A stretch of DNA of 64,000 nucleotides, taken from Roseburia hominis. Lineage in GTDB: Bacteria; Bacillota; Clostridia; Lachnospirales; Lachnospiraceae. The translations under genes were made by a program, and so were the position numbers. The notes beneath the pieces were generated by a model. It saw nothing but the letters and a program-made list of their open reading frames with translations. It searched no databases and was not told where the DNA came from. The DNA is taken from contig JAETOE010000019.1 of assembly GCA_021771815.1 (NCBI GenBank), forward strand, positions 1-64,000, read 5' to 3'. Numbering within the stretch: the first letter of the stretch is position 1; the number at the start of each line of letters is the position of its first letter. This document shows, piece by piece, positions 26,487 through 35,403 of the stretch.

Positions 26487-27447
26487 GCTTTATTTTGGCA
26501 TGATCATTGCGTTTCTGGTCGCAATCGTCGTATGGACCTCCTACCAGATGTGGAATGTGGGAAAAGAAGAGGAAGCGCACAAAGTTTCCGTGATTGTTGA
26601 AAACAGTGGTCTTGACCGATGGTCGCTGATGCGGCAGGGTCTGGAGCAGGCGGCGAGAGATTATAATATTGATTTGAACTATGTATCGACGTCGGGGTTT
26701 GATGGTGTATCGGCGGAACTGGACGTTGTGCGCAGGGAGATCGAAAATGGTGCAAAAGGCATCATCGTGCAGATGGCGTCTGGCGGGAACACAGAGGACA
26801 TTGCGGAAGTTGCGGCAAAGGCGTCCGTTGTTCTGATTGAGACGGATGTGACGCCGGAGGATTTGTATGTGGTCGTAGGACCGGATAACATCCGTATGGG
26901 AACGGCGCTTGCGAAAGCCGTGACAGAAGATTTCGGACCGGAGCTTTCGGACCGGAAGATCGGTATTCTTTCTGGAAATCAGAAACAGCTTGCAATGCAG
27001 CAGAGATTTTCCGGTGTGACGGACAGCTTGGCGGATGAGGGAGCGCAGGTCGCATGGTGCATCGAGGGAACGGCAGAGCAGGAGAAAGAAGCGTTTGGTG
27101 CCATGCTGCGGGAGACACCTGTAGATATTTTGATCGTGCTTGGAAATGACGAACTGGAAATGGTCATGGACGAGTTTGCAGCCGGCGAACCGACAGACGG
27201 TAAGTGCGTGGTCTACGGAGTGGGAAGCTCGGAGAAAACAGTTTATTATCTGGATAAAGGATGGATTGACACACTCGTAGTTCCGAATGAATTTAATATG
27301 GGATATCAGAGTATGGAAGCCATCGCCGGACAGTTGATCTACCATACCGACGTGGTGGAAAAATGCGAGGTGGATTATCTTGTCGTGGACCGGACGAATC
27401 TGTATGATGAGGATATCCAGAAGATATTGTTTCCGATTGTGCAGTAG
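26473..27447 (+). CDS. Membrane-anchored sugar-binding sensor protein
   Basis: This 324-residue type I periplasmic-binding protein has a single N-terminal membrane helix (about 7-27) instead of a lipobox. The fold is seen in KVSVIVENSGLDRW, GAKGIIVQMASG, VVGPDNIRMGTALAKA and VDILIVLGNDELEM. Membrane-anchored binding proteins encoded next to LytS/YesM kinases, such as XylFII with LytS-YesN in clostridia, sense sugar and activate the kinase. The 14-bp overlap with the kinase gene supports that role here. No partner permease is encoded with it. The ligand is unknown, with galactose favoured by position. Confidence 0.82.
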   Translation: MKKNRLYFGMIIAFLVAIVVWTSYQMWNVGKEEEAHKVSVIVENSGLDRWSLMRQGLEQAARDYNIDLNYVSTSGFDGVSAELDVVRREIENGAKGIIVQMASGGNTEDIAEVAAKASVVLIETDVTPEDLYVVVGPDNIRMGTALAKAVTEDFGPELSDRKIGILSGNQKQLAMQQRFSGVTDSLADEGAQVAWCIEGTAEQEKEAFGAMLRETPVDILIVLGNDELEMVMDEFAAGEPTDGKCVVYGVGSSEKTVYYLDKGWIDTLVVPNEFNMGYQSMEAIAGQLIYHTDVVEKCEVDYLVVDRTNLYDEDIQKILFPIVQ

Positions 27448-27534
27448 AAAGCAGGAAAGAAGCCGTTAGAAGGCAGAGAGAATTCGGATGCGAATCGGGA
27501 AAACAGTTGCGTGTAAGAAACACGGAGGAGAAGC

Positions 27535-28575
27535 ATGGGAAAAATAAAGCGGATATGTGCGGCAGGGCTGGCGCTCGTACTGGCAGTGGGAATGCTCGCC
27601 GGCTGCGCTGGCACAGCGGGGCAGAGTGAGCCAAAGAGCATCAAGATCGGGGTCAGCGTGTACGACCAATACGATACCTTCGTCTCACAGTTGATGGCGG
27701 ATTTTAATGCGTACGCATCCAGGCGGGAGGAAGAGACGGGTGTGGCGATCAATATCGAAATCTACAATGCGGCGGGCAGCCAGACGACGCAGAATGGACA
27801 GGTGGAAGAGATGCTTGACGACGGCTGCGACGTGATCTGTGTCAATCTTGTAGACCGCACGGAACCGACGACCATCATTGATATGGCGGAGAAGAAAAAT
27901 GTTCCCGTTATCTTTTTTAACCGGGAGCTGGTGGCGGAGGATTTAGAGCGGTGGGATCGGCTCTACTATGTGGGTGCAAAGGCATTTGAGTCGGGCGTCA
28001 TGGAGGGAGAAATCGCTGCCGACGCTTTTAAGGAGCACCCTGAGGCTGACAAAAACGGGGACGGAATGATTCAGTACATTGTTCTGGAAGGGGAAGCGGG
28101 ACATCAGGATGCCATCGTGCGCACGGAGTATGCCGTATCTACTATTGTAGAGAATGGCGTGGAGGTCGAGAAGCTTGGCTATGCGATTGCAAATTGGAAC
28201 CGTGCACAGGCACAGACGAAGATGGCGCAGATGATGTCGGAGTACGAGACGGAAATTGAGCTTGTGATCGCGAACAATGACGATATGGCATTAGGAGCGA
28301 TCGATGCGTTAAAGGCCTCTGAACTGGACAGGGAAAAATGGCCGGTGATCGTCGGAATCGATGGGACGGACGTCGGACTCGCGGCGGTCGCCGCGGGCGA
28401 GATGGCGGGCACGGTGTACAACGATAAGAGGGGGCAGGCACACGCGATGCTGGATCTTGCCTATGAGCTTTCTGTTGGCGGTGATCTCACGGGTCTTGAT
28501 CTGGAGGACGGGAAGTATATCAGGCTGCCCTATGCGAAGGTGGGACCGGATGAGGTAGAAACATATATGGAATGA
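27535..28575 (+). CDS. Second MglB-like galactose-binding lipoprotein
   Basis: This 346-residue lipoprotein has a clear lipobox (GMLAGC, Cys about 23) and an MglB-type binding fold. The calcium loop DKNGDGMIQY is kept, as are IANNDDMALGAI and VIVGIDGTDVG. It is clearly related to the MglB encoded at 18695 but lacks the long Ala-rich spacer. It closes the kinase gene cluster, 87 bp after the anchored binding protein. It may supply sugar to the sensor or be a second receptor for MglAC. The paralogy is seen; the division of roles is inference. Confidence 0.88.
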   Translation: MGKIKRICAAGLALVLAVGMLAGCAGTAGQSEPKSIKIGVSVYDQYDTFVSQLMADFNAYASRREEETGVAINIEIYNAAGSQTTQNGQVEEMLDDGCDVICVNLVDRTEPTTIIDMAEKKNVPVIFFNRELVAEDLERWDRLYYVGAKAFESGVMEGEIAADAFKEHPEADKNGDGMIQYIVLEGEAGHQDAIVRTEYAVSTIVENGVEVEKLGYAIANWNRAQAQTKMAQMMSEYETEIELVIANNDDMALGAIDALKASELDREKWPVIVGIDGTDVGLAAVAAGEMAGTVYNDKRGQAHAMLDLAYELSVGGDLTGLDLEDGKYIRLPYAKVGPDEVETYME

Positions 28576-28611
28576 AATGCCGTCTGGAACATAAGCACCG
28601 ATGCGCAGACG

Positions 28612-29238
28612 CTATGACTGCGCGGCATTCCAGTAGGCTTCACCGTTTTCAAGCATCGAACAGAATGCTTCGTGCATGATCACATGAAGTGGAGTAAAGG
28701 CGTCGGTCTGACCGAACTGCGCCGGATAATCTCTTGTTACCAGAAGAATTTCGGCGGCGAGCTTTTCGGCAACGGTGGCGTCTTTGATTGGAATAAAGCC
28801 GAAGAGTGTGGAGCAGTACGACTTGCTTCCGACACAGGAAGCGATAAAGCTTCGGGCGAAATCCTGCCACTCTGCAATCAGCAGATCGCGTTCTGGAATG
28901 TCTGACTGTGCTTCCGCCGTGAGCAGAAGCAGGTTCATGTAGTTTTCCAGCTCTTTAGCGCTTTTTCTTTTCGTAAGGAAAGACACTCCGGCTGCCGCGG
29001 ACGCTTTTATCATCATCCAGGCGTGCAAGAAGACGTCGGTTGTCCTGCCGCCTTTATCTATGGTAAAACGCTTCTCAAAGAGCACTCTGCGGCAGTCGTC
29101 TGCCGGGGTATAGAGTTCTGTTTCCCTGACAGCGTCTAAGGCGGCAAGGCGCTCTGTGGCACTTTCTATCTCATAATAATGGTCGGGCCAGTCTTTCAGA
29201 TAATTCTTTTTCTCTGTTGAGGTGTCTTTTCGGAGCAT
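28612..29238 (-). CDS. Uncharacterised cytoplasmic protein
   Basis: This 208-residue soluble protein has no signal peptide or membrane helix. It is mainly helical and charged, with a block KSAKELENYMNLLLLTAEAQ in the middle. It resembles a family of about 200 residues in Clostridia (possibly DUF6553), but I cannot confirm this from sequence alone. It converges with the binding-protein gene, only 36 bp away, and lies beside an ECF S component gene on the same strand. No function is proposed. Confidence 0.72.
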   Translation of the reverse strand: MLRKDTSTEKKNYLKDWPDHYYEIESATERLAALDAVRETELYTPADDCRRVLFEKRFTIDKGGRTTDVFLHAWMMIKASAAAGVSFLTKRKSAKELENYMNLLLLTAEAQSDIPERDLLIAEWQDFARSFIASCVGSKSYCSTLFGFIPIKDATVAEKLAAEILLVTRDYPAQFGQTDAFTPLHVIMHEAFCSMLENGEAYWNAAQS

Positions 29239-29295
29239 TGTTATTCCCCTTTGGCTGTATTCTGTGTCAATTATAACACGCGGGAGGGGAGGACT

Positions 29296-29868
29296 TCAAT
29301 TCTCAATCCATTCACGGATATCCGGGATCTTTGCAAGAACCGGAAGCAGCAGTACGCTGATCATGACGCCCACAACACCCTGTGCGATATTGAATGGGAT
29401 TCCGGTTGCGGAAGAGGCAATTCCTGCGGAGAGGGAGGTCCGGTCAAATACTCCGCTGCTAAGGGCGGCAAGCGCGGCTTCGTAAGCGAAATAGCCGAAC
29501 ACCATGATTGCCTCCCCGATCACACCGCCGATGATGATGGCGGCATAACGGCTCTTATTGGATTTGCTTGCATGCGAGAGGCGGTGGAAGAGCAGTCCGG
29601 CGATTCCTCCGGTCAGAGCTTTGATGATCAGGGTAGCCGGAGCCCAGGAAGCATAGCCGGAAAAAATATCGGAAAACATAGAGCCGATTCCTGCGGCGAG
29701 CGCGCCGCCGACGGGGCCTAGCACCACGCCGCACAGAAGAACGAATCCGTCACCCAGATGGATGTAGCCGAATGTCGGGGTCGGAAACTTGATAATCATA
29801 GTTGCAATGCAGGTCATAGCGGTGAGAAGTGCTGCTACTACGAGTTTCTTAATATTCTGGTTTGTCAT
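29296..29868 (-). CDS. ECF transporter S component (second)
   Basis: This 190-residue integral membrane protein has about six hydrophobic segments. The blocks FGYIHLGDGFVLLCGVVLGP, GGALAAGIGSMFSDIFSGY and PATLIIKALTGGIAGLLFHR are typical of the ECF S component group that includes HmpT-like and pantothenate-like proteins. It would bind a vitamin or precursor and dock onto the shared EcfAAT module, which is encoded elsewhere. GGAGGAAG precedes the start on this strand. The substrate is not predictable and no riboswitch was recognised in the short leader. Confidence 0.88.
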   Translation of the reverse strand: MTNQNIKKLVVAALLTAMTCIATMIIKFPTPTFGYIHLGDGFVLLCGVVLGPVGGALAAGIGSMFSDIFSGYASWAPATLIIKALTGGIAGLLFHRLSHASKSNKSRYAAIIIGGVIGEAIMVFGYFAYEAALAALSSGVFDRTSLSAGIASSATGIPFNIAQGVVGVMISVLLLPVLAKIPDIREWIEN

Positions 29869-30004
29869 AACTTCCTCCTAAATGTGTTGTGTTTGTCTCT
29901 GTGGCAGAAAGATTGAAGCAAGTATAACATAGTATGGCTTGATGAAAATATCCAGTTTGGTTAAAAAGGACCATACCAGTCCTGACGGCGTACGGATTTT
30001 TCTG

Positions 30005-30033
30005 TTGCCGGGAAAGAAAAGCCCTGTTAAACT
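30005..30033 (+). promoter_or_regulatory. Possible promoter of the CapA-like gene
   Basis: TTGCCG and TAAACT are separated by 17 bp, about 35 bp before the start codon. Both boxes depart from consensus. Confidence 0.4.
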
Positions 30034-30067
30034 ATAGGTATTGGCGAAAACGGAGGGGAAAGACACA

Positions 30068-31381
30068 ATGGAAAAGAAAATGCGTATCATATTATACATA
30101 TTGTCGGTTCTGGCGATCATCGGGATGATCGTCGCAGTATATGCGGCGGCGAAAAGACAGGGGACGGAAGCGGCATTTGCGCCGGAAAGTACGGAGGTCT
30201 TATCGCAGGCGAATGCAGGGACAGGCGCAGGCGTCGAAGACGGCGAAGGGCAGGCGAATGCAGGGACAGGCGTCGAAGACGGCGAAGGGCAGGCGGAGGA
30301 CAGAACGGGCGCAGCCGCCGAAGACGGAGAAGGACAGGCGGAGGACGGAACGGACGCAGATGGTGCGGACGGAAAAGAGCAAGCGGATGACGTGGCGGAA
30401 GCGGAAGACGGAAGGCTGCCACAGTATGCCGCCGGAACAGATGCAGATACAGATGGTGAGGTGACGATTCTCTTTACCGGAGATGTCCTGTTTGCGAATG
30501 CATTCAAGGCGGGTTACGATGCAAAAGGAATCGGGGGAGTCGTTGAGAAGGAGCTGCTTGCGGAATTAAACGATGCGGATATATTGATGGTCAATAATGA
30601 ATTTCCGTATTCCGACAGGGGAGTGCCGATGGAGAACAAGCAGTTTACGTTCCGGTGCAGTCCGTCCTATGTAAAGGCGCTGAACGAGATGGGGGTCGAT
30701 GTGGTGTCTCTTGCGAACAACCACACGTTAGACTATGGAAAGGAAGCGTTGAGCGATACATTTACGGCACTTGACGGCGCAGGCATCCTTTACGGCGGAG
30801 CGGGAGAGAGTATTGAACGCGCCGAGGAGGTGCAGATCATAGAGGTGAACGGAAAGAAATACGGATTCCTTGCAGTCTCCCGCGTCATTCCGGTGGCGGA
30901 CTGGAAGGTCGAAAATGCCGCGCCGGGCATCTTCTCCTGCTATGACGATACGAGGCTGACGGAGCTTGTCGCAGAGGCGAAAAAGGAGTGCGATTTCCTC
31001 GCTGTTTACCCGCATTGGGGCGTGGAACATGCGGCGTACCCGGAAAGCTACCAGACGAAGATCGCCGAACACTGTATAGAGGCGGGCGCCGATCTGATCG
31101 TCGGTTCGCATACGCATTGCTTACAGGGAGTATCCTACATTGACGGCAAGCCGGTGTTCTACAGCCTTGGGAACTTTGTGTTCGGGCAGAATATTGACCG
31201 GTCCGCGATCTTAAAGGTGACGGTGGATGCGTCGGGAAATGTATCTTATCAGTTCCTTCCGACTTACGCTGCGGGCGGCGTGACTTACCTTGCCAAAGGG
31301 GAGCGGGCGGCGCAGATCTGTCAGTACCTTGACGGCATTTCGGATGCGTCGGTCGCAGCGGACGGCAGTGTGACGGAATAA
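30068..31381 (+). CDS. CapA-family (PGA_cap) membrane-anchored protein
   Basis: This 437-residue protein has one N-terminal membrane helix (about 5-26), a low-complexity spacer (about 40-128) and a C-terminal PGA_cap metallophosphatase-like domain. The domain motifs are ILFTGDVLF, VNNEFPYS, SLANNHTLDYG, VYPHWGVEH, VGSHTHCLQG and YSLGNFVFGQ. CapA is linked to poly-gamma-glutamate export in Bacillus, but gut clostridia carry many such genes without capBC, and none is seen here, so its substrate is open. The spacer is encoded by DNA repeats of 39-45 bp. The start at 30068 has GGAGGGG upstream; the TTG at 30041 is less likely. The 3' end forms part of another tandem repeat. Confidence 0.87.
   Translation: MEKKMRIILYILSVLAIIGMIVAVYAAAKRQGTEAAFAPESTEVLSQANAGTGAGVEDGEGQANAGTGVEDGEGQAEDRTGAAAEDGEGQAEDGTDADGADGKEQADDVAEAEDGRLPQYAAGTDADTDGEVTILFTGDVLFANAFKAGYDAKGIGGVVEKELLAELNDADILMVNNEFPYSDRGVPMENKQFTFRCSPSYVKALNEMGVDVVSLANNHTLDYGKEALSDTFTALDGAGILYGGAGESIERAEEVQIIEVNGKKYGFLAVSRVIPVADWKVENAAPGIFSCYDDTRLTELVAEAKKECDFLAVYPHWGVEHAAYPESYQTKIAEHCIEAGADLIVGSHTHCLQGVSYIDGKPVFYSLGNFVFGQNIDRSAILKVTVDASGNVSYQFLPTYAAGGVTYLAKGERAAQICQYLDGISDASVAADGSVTE
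30206..30380 (+). repeat. Tandem repeats coding the CapA-like spacer
   Basis: About four imperfect copies of 39-45 bp each begin CAGGCG and end in a GAAGACGG-type block. They encode repeated NAGTG and VEDGEGQ or AEDGTD stretches between the membrane helix and the enzyme-like domain. Confidence 0.75.
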
Positions 31382-31470
31382 GGCGGGCGTCAGCGTGACG
31401 GCGGACGGCAGCGTGGCGGAATAAGCCGGGCGCCAGCGTGACGGCGGACGGCGGCGTGACGCTGACACCA
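31347..31470 (+). repeat. 43-bp tandem repeat across the CapA-like stop codon
   Basis: About 2.8 copies of a 43-bp GC-rich unit (core GCGGACGGCAGCGTG) are present. The first copy is the coding end with the TAA stop at 31379-31381. The second copy repeats GGAATAAG including the stop, and the third fades just before the end of the facing AraC gene. Confidence 0.8.
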
Positions 31471-31473
31471 GCC

Positions 31474-32400
31474 CTACACATGATACCGCATCCGGTATTG
31501 ATGCGGCGTTACTCCATACTTTTCTTTGAATGCATGAATCAGATGGCTGCAGTCGGAAAATCCTGTTTCCTGACTGATGTAGCTTAGATCGAAGCTCGTG
31601 AATAAAAGCATATCCTCGACTTTGGAGAGACGCATCGATTCCATGTATTTCTTGCAGGATTGTCCATACACTTCCCTGAAATTCTTAGCGAAATATGAAT
31701 AACTCATATTGCAGCGGGCGGCGAGATTGGCCGCCCGCAAGTCGTCTCCCAGGTGACGGTCGATGTACTCCGTGATACTGTAGATGGAGTCGTACCGGTC
31801 TGCGGGCGCATAGAGCGCATCGGTGTTAAAACCGTCCGCACGCCAGAAACGTAATATGTAAGTTAAAAGTTCCTGAATCTTTGCGTGAAGAAGCGTCTGA
31901 TAGCCGTACTGCTTTTGCTCCATCTCGGTGAGGCAGGCGAAAAACAGCGCAGCGACGGGAAGCGCGTCCAATATGTCCGAGGAGAAGAAAATGCGGACGC
32001 TCCCGGCTCCCTCCGGGGAAGCGCTGCGTTCCCCGGCATCGTGCCGCATAGCGTTTGCGGCGGCAAAGAGCGAGGAGAAATTCACGGAAGCGCCGAATGA
32101 GGAATTCGATCTTGCAGCGAACGAGGCAGGGTCAAATTTCAGCACCTCATAGCGGCAGGGCGCGTCGGAAGTTGCATAGAGCGCATGTACCATCGAGGGG
32201 AGGAAGACGATCATATCCCCCTCGGACAAAACATAGCTCTCGCTGTCTGCGGATGCGAGGAGGGAGCCTTCCGTGACATAGATAATTTCTACAAAATAGT
32301 GAAAGTGCGGCGGCACCGGGAGCGAGTGCATAAAGCTGCTGCAGGCAAAGCATTCACAGGGATTGTTCAATTTGTCCGAAAATTCAAAAAGCGGATGCAT
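31474..32400 (-). CDS. AraC-family regulator with cupin sensor domain
   Basis: This 308-residue regulator has an N-terminal cupin-like sugar-sensing domain (PPHFHYFVEIIYVTEG, LSEGDMIVFLP) and a C-terminal AraC-type DNA-binding domain (LAARCNMSYSYFAKNFREVY, SQETGFSDCSHLIHAFKEKYG). It is divergent from the GH113 gene, with 121 bp between the starts, and probably controls it. The shared region holds an inverted repeat at 32432-32452 that overlaps the -35 position of the GH113 promoter. Confidence 0.92.
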   Translation of the reverse strand: MHPLFEFSDKLNNPCECFACSSFMHSLPVPPHFHYFVEIIYVTEGSLLASADSESYVLSEGDMIVFLPSMVHALYATSDAPCRYEVLKFDPASFAARSNSSFGASVNFSSLFAAANAMRHDAGERSASPEGAGSVRIFFSSDILDALPVAALFFACLTEMEQKQYGYQTLLHAKIQELLTYILRFWRADGFNTDALYAPADRYDSIYSITEYIDRHLGDDLRAANLAARCNMSYSYFAKNFREVYGQSCKKYMESMRLSKVEDMLLFTSFDLSYISQETGFSDCSHLIHAFKEKYGVTPHQYRMRYHV

Positions 32401-32431
32401 CGTGACCTCCAGAATAGATTTTTACAATTTT

Positions 32432-32475
32432 CTGATAAAAATATTATATCAGCGCCGCAGGGGAAATGCTATAGT
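32432..32475 (+). promoter_or_regulatory. GH113 promoter region with inverted repeat
   Basis: CTGATA (32432-32437) and TATCAG (32447-32452) form an inverted repeat. The right half is where a -35 box would be for the extended -10 TGCTATAGT (TATAGT at 32470-32475). A regulator bound here could act on the promoter directly. The motifs are seen; the regulator is inferred to be the divergent AraC protein. Confidence 0.4.
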
Positions 32476-32521
32476 CTTTGCAGAAAAAAGAAATACGCTG
32501 CAAAAAGGAGGAGAAACAGCG

Positions 32522-33466
32522 ATGGAATATATTTGTGGGATGACGTTTGCGCCGTTTGCGCCGGAGGGAAAGCTCTCCAGGAAAGAAACGAGAAAAAGCC
32601 TTATGGAGATGAAGGAGCGCACCGGAGCGAATTTTGTGATTTTGGTTCCGAACGGTCTGCAGCAGACGCCGCAGTCGGAGGATATCTCCTTTTCGACGCG
32701 GGCGACGATGACGGATGAAGAACTGACAGAAATCATTGCTTATGCAAAGGAGCTTGGGCTTCGGGTCGCGCTTAAGCCGACCGCCAACTGCGCCAACGGT
32801 ACGTGGCGCGCGCACATAAATTTTTTTGACGAGGATGTGCCCTGCGAGCCGAAATGGTGCAACTGGTTTGCTTCCTATACAAAGTTTCAGCTCCACTATG
32901 CGCAGATCGCGGAGGCGTGCGGCTGCGAGATGTTCATTGCCGGCTGTGAGATGGTGATGAGCGAGCGGCGCGAGGAAGAGTGGCGGAAATTGATCGCCGA
33001 TATCCGCACGGTCTATCACGGTATGGTTTCCTATAACACGGATAAATATCAGGAGCACAATGTGAAATGGTGGGATTGTGTGGATGTGATTTCCTCGAGC
33101 GGCTATTATCCGATCGACGATTTGGAGAGACAGTTCGACCGGATCGAGGCGGTCGTAAAAAAATATAAAAAGCCATTTTTCTTCGCGGAAGCGGGATGTA
33201 TGTCTGTGACAGGCTCTTCCCTTGTGCCGAATAACTGGGAAGTGCAGGGGGAGGCGGCGCCAAAGGAGCAGCGCGATTGGTACGAGGCAATGCTCGCGGC
33301 GTGCGGGAAGCGTCCGTGGGTAGAGGGAATCGCGTTCTGGTCGTGGGGAGAGCATCTGTACCCGGAGCGGACGGCGTGCTCGCGCAGAGATTACGAAATA
33401 TTCGGAAAGCCTGCGGAGAAAGTTGTGAAGCGCTATTATGACAAATGGCAGGAAGAGAGAAGGTGA
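32522..33466 (+). CDS. GH113 beta-1,4-mannanase/mannosidase
   Basis: This 314-residue TIM-barrel enzyme matches glycoside hydrolase family 113. The catalytic acids are predicted as Glu143 (AGCEMVMSE) and Glu223 (FFFAEAGC). They are 80 residues apart, the same distance as the pair known in the Alicyclobacillus GH113 mannanase. With no signal peptide it acts inside the cell, on imported manno-oligosaccharides. The ATG at 32522 follows AAGGAGG; the longer frame would begin in the divergent promoter. It is the first gene of the rightward mannan genes and is 4 bp from the ABC exporter gene. Confidence 0.9.
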   Translation: MEYICGMTFAPFAPEGKLSRKETRKSLMEMKERTGANFVILVPNGLQQTPQSEDISFSTRATMTDEELTEIIAYAKELGLRVALKPTANCANGTWRAHINFFDEDVPCEPKWCNWFASYTKFQLHYAQIAEACGCEMFIAGCEMVMSERREEEWRKLIADIRTVYHGMVSYNTDKYQEHNVKWWDCVDVISSSGYYPIDDLERQFDRIEAVVKKYKKPFFFAEAGCMSVTGSSLVPNNWEVQGEAAPKEQRDWYEAMLAACGKRPWVEGIAFWSWGEHLYPERTACSRRDYEIFGKPAEKVVKRYYDKWQEERR

Positions 33467-33470
33467 GCGC

Positions 33471-35249
33471 ATGGCAGAGAAACAGAAACGATCGCCGGAC
33501 TATCAGCAGATATTTTATGAGAACCGCAGCAGCAGCCTTAAGACTCTGATTGCCATGTACCAGGGAAAATATGTAAAGCTTTTGCTTTCCGTACTTTTCT
33601 TTGTGATCAAGCATGCTCCGGTCTGGGTGATGCCGATTGTGACGGCGAACATTATCGACGTGATCTTAGCGGGCGGTGAGGACGCGCCGCGCCGCATCTT
33701 ACTTTATGCGGTGGTGATGCTGGTAATCGTGGTGCAGAATGTGCCGACAAATTATATTCATACTTATTTTTATGCGAAAGCGATACGGCAGGTGGAGCGT
33801 GAATTAAGGAGCGCACTGGTGAGAAAGCTGCAGCAGCTTTCCATTGACTACCACCGGAAGACGGAGTCCGGGCGCATTCAGTCGAAGATCATGCGTGACG
33901 TCGAGCAGATCGAGACGCTCAGTGCGCAGATTTTCATCAATCTGCTCAGTATCGTCTTAAATGTAGTGATCGCAGGAACGGTCGTCGTGACGAACAGCAG
34001 GAGGGTGTTCCTTTTCTTTGCTGCGACGGTGCCGCTTGCGGTGCTTGTCATCGTTCACTTTCGCGGAAAGATACGTGACTATAACCGTGATTTCCGCAGG
34101 GAGATGGAGGAGACGAGCGTGCAGGTCATGGAGATGGTCGAAATGATTCCGGTCACGCGCGCGCATGCGCTCGAGGCGAGAGAAGCAGAGAAGATGGAAG
34201 GACGCCTGGAACAGATTGCAGACAAGGGCTTTAAGCTTGATATGATACAGACCTATTTCGGGTCAGTGAGCTGGATCGTTTTTCAGGTGTTTCAGGTCAT
34301 CTGCCTGATCTTTACCTCGTTCATGGCGCTGCGTGGAAATATTTCTGTCGGGGATGTGACAATGTATCAGTCGTATTTTTCCACGATTGTAAATGGAATC
34401 ACGGGTATTGTGGGGCTTATCCCCATTATCGCCAAAGGACTTGAGTCGGTGGAGTCGGTCGGCGATATTTTGCTGTCGGAGGAAATCGAGGCGGGGCGAA
34501 GCGGAGGCGCGCGGATCGACGTCAAGGGCGACATCCGTTTCGAGCATGTCGCATTTCAGTACCCGGACGGCGACCAGCCGGTGTTTTCGGACGTGAACTT
34601 TGAAGTGAAGACGGGCGAGACAATCGCCTTTGTCGGAAGCTCAGGCGCGGGCAAGACGACGATCTTAAATCTGCTCATCGGTTTTGCACAGCCGACGGAC
34701 GGTCGGATTCTGATTGACGGAACCGATATCCGGGAGCTGGATTTGAAGTATTACAGGGAAAGTCTTGCGGTCGTACCGCAGAACTCGATCCTATTCAGTG
34801 GGACGATCCGCGAAAACATTACTTACGGTCTTTCCGATATCGACGAACAGACGCTTGCGGAGGCGATTGATGCGTCGAATCTGAGAGAACTGGCAGAAAG
34901 TCTTCCTGAGGGAATCGATACAAGAATCAGCGAGCACGGCGGCAACCTGTCGGGCGGACAGCGGCAGCGCATCTCGATTGCGCGCGCGTTCGTGCGGAAT
35001 CCCCGGATTCTGATTTTAGACGAGGCGACCTCGGCGCTCGATACAGTCTCTGAGCATCAGATTAAGGAGGCGACTGCGAACCTTGCGCGGACACGCACGA
35101 CGCTGATCGTGGCGCACCGTTTGTCTACGATCCGTGACGCGGACAAAATCGCGGTCATTGATCACGGGGGACTGCAGGAATTCGGCACATACGAGGAATT
35201 GATGGAGAGAAAAGGAGCGTTTTACCATTTGCAGGAAATGCAAAAATGA
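33471..35249 (+). CDS. ABC exporter-type half transporter
   Basis: This 592-residue protein has an N-terminal six-helix membrane domain (about 30-320) fused to an ATPase with Walker A GSSGAGKTT, signature LSGGQRQRISIARA and Walker B ILILDEATSALD. This is the type IV exporter layout, not the importer type used for oligosaccharides. Being a half transporter it must dimerise with itself or an unseen partner. It lies 4 bp after the GH113 gene, so it is co-expressed with mannan genes, but its cargo is unknown. It is unlikely to be the missing ATPase of the mannan importer. Confidence 0.9.
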   Translation: MAEKQKRSPDYQQIFYENRSSSLKTLIAMYQGKYVKLLLSVLFFVIKHAPVWVMPIVTANIIDVILAGGEDAPRRILLYAVVMLVIVVQNVPTNYIHTYFYAKAIRQVERELRSALVRKLQQLSIDYHRKTESGRIQSKIMRDVEQIETLSAQIFINLLSIVLNVVIAGTVVVTNSRRVFLFFAATVPLAVLVIVHFRGKIRDYNRDFRREMEETSVQVMEMVEMIPVTRAHALEAREAEKMEGRLEQIADKGFKLDMIQTYFGSVSWIVFQVFQVICLIFTSFMALRGNISVGDVTMYQSYFSTIVNGITGIVGLIPIIAKGLESVESVGDILLSEEIEAGRSGGARIDVKGDIRFEHVAFQYPDGDQPVFSDVNFEVKTGETIAFVGSSGAGKTTILNLLIGFAQPTDGRILIDGTDIRELDLKYYRESLAVVPQNSILFSGTIRENITYGLSDIDEQTLAEAIDASNLRELAESLPEGIDTRISEHGGNLSGGQRQRISIARAFVRNPRILILDEATSALDTVSEHQIKEATANLARTRTTLIVAHRLSTIRDADKIAVIDHGGLQEFGTYEELMERKGAFYHLQEMQK

Positions 35250-35273
35250 CAGATGAAATTTAGCTAAAAAAAG

Positions 35274-35302
35274 TTTACAAACAACCTAAAAAAGTTTATA
35301 AT
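35274..35302 (+). promoter_or_regulatory. Promoter of the phosphohexomutase gene
   Basis: TTTACA and TATAAT are separated by 17 bp. The 101-nt leader that follows contains GAAATGCTTTC, an inverted repeat with a 3-nt centre that could be an operator, for example for the LacI-type protein encoded downstream. Confidence 0.75.
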
Positions 35303-35403
35303 CAAGATGAGATGGAAATGCTTTCTATGATAAGATTAGAAAAGCGTATCATTTGAGAAGTGATGAATAAGAGAAAATCAGATTGAGAAAAGGAGAATGG
35401 GCT

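Noticed and set aside
26401-27345. Minus-strand open frame of 314 codons over the anchored binding-protein gene
   Set aside because: It is antisense to a recognised binding-protein fold, rich in Arg/His/Cys, and has no ribosome site.
28576-28640. Shared terminator between the second MglB gene and the minus-strand gene
   Set aside because: Only partial inverted repeats such as TGGAATG/CATTCCA and GCGCAG/CTGCGC are present, with no U-tract in either direction.
33471-35249. ATPase of the mannan oligosaccharide importer
   Set aside because: The protein has the fused membrane-ATPase layout of exporters, not the soluble MsmX type.
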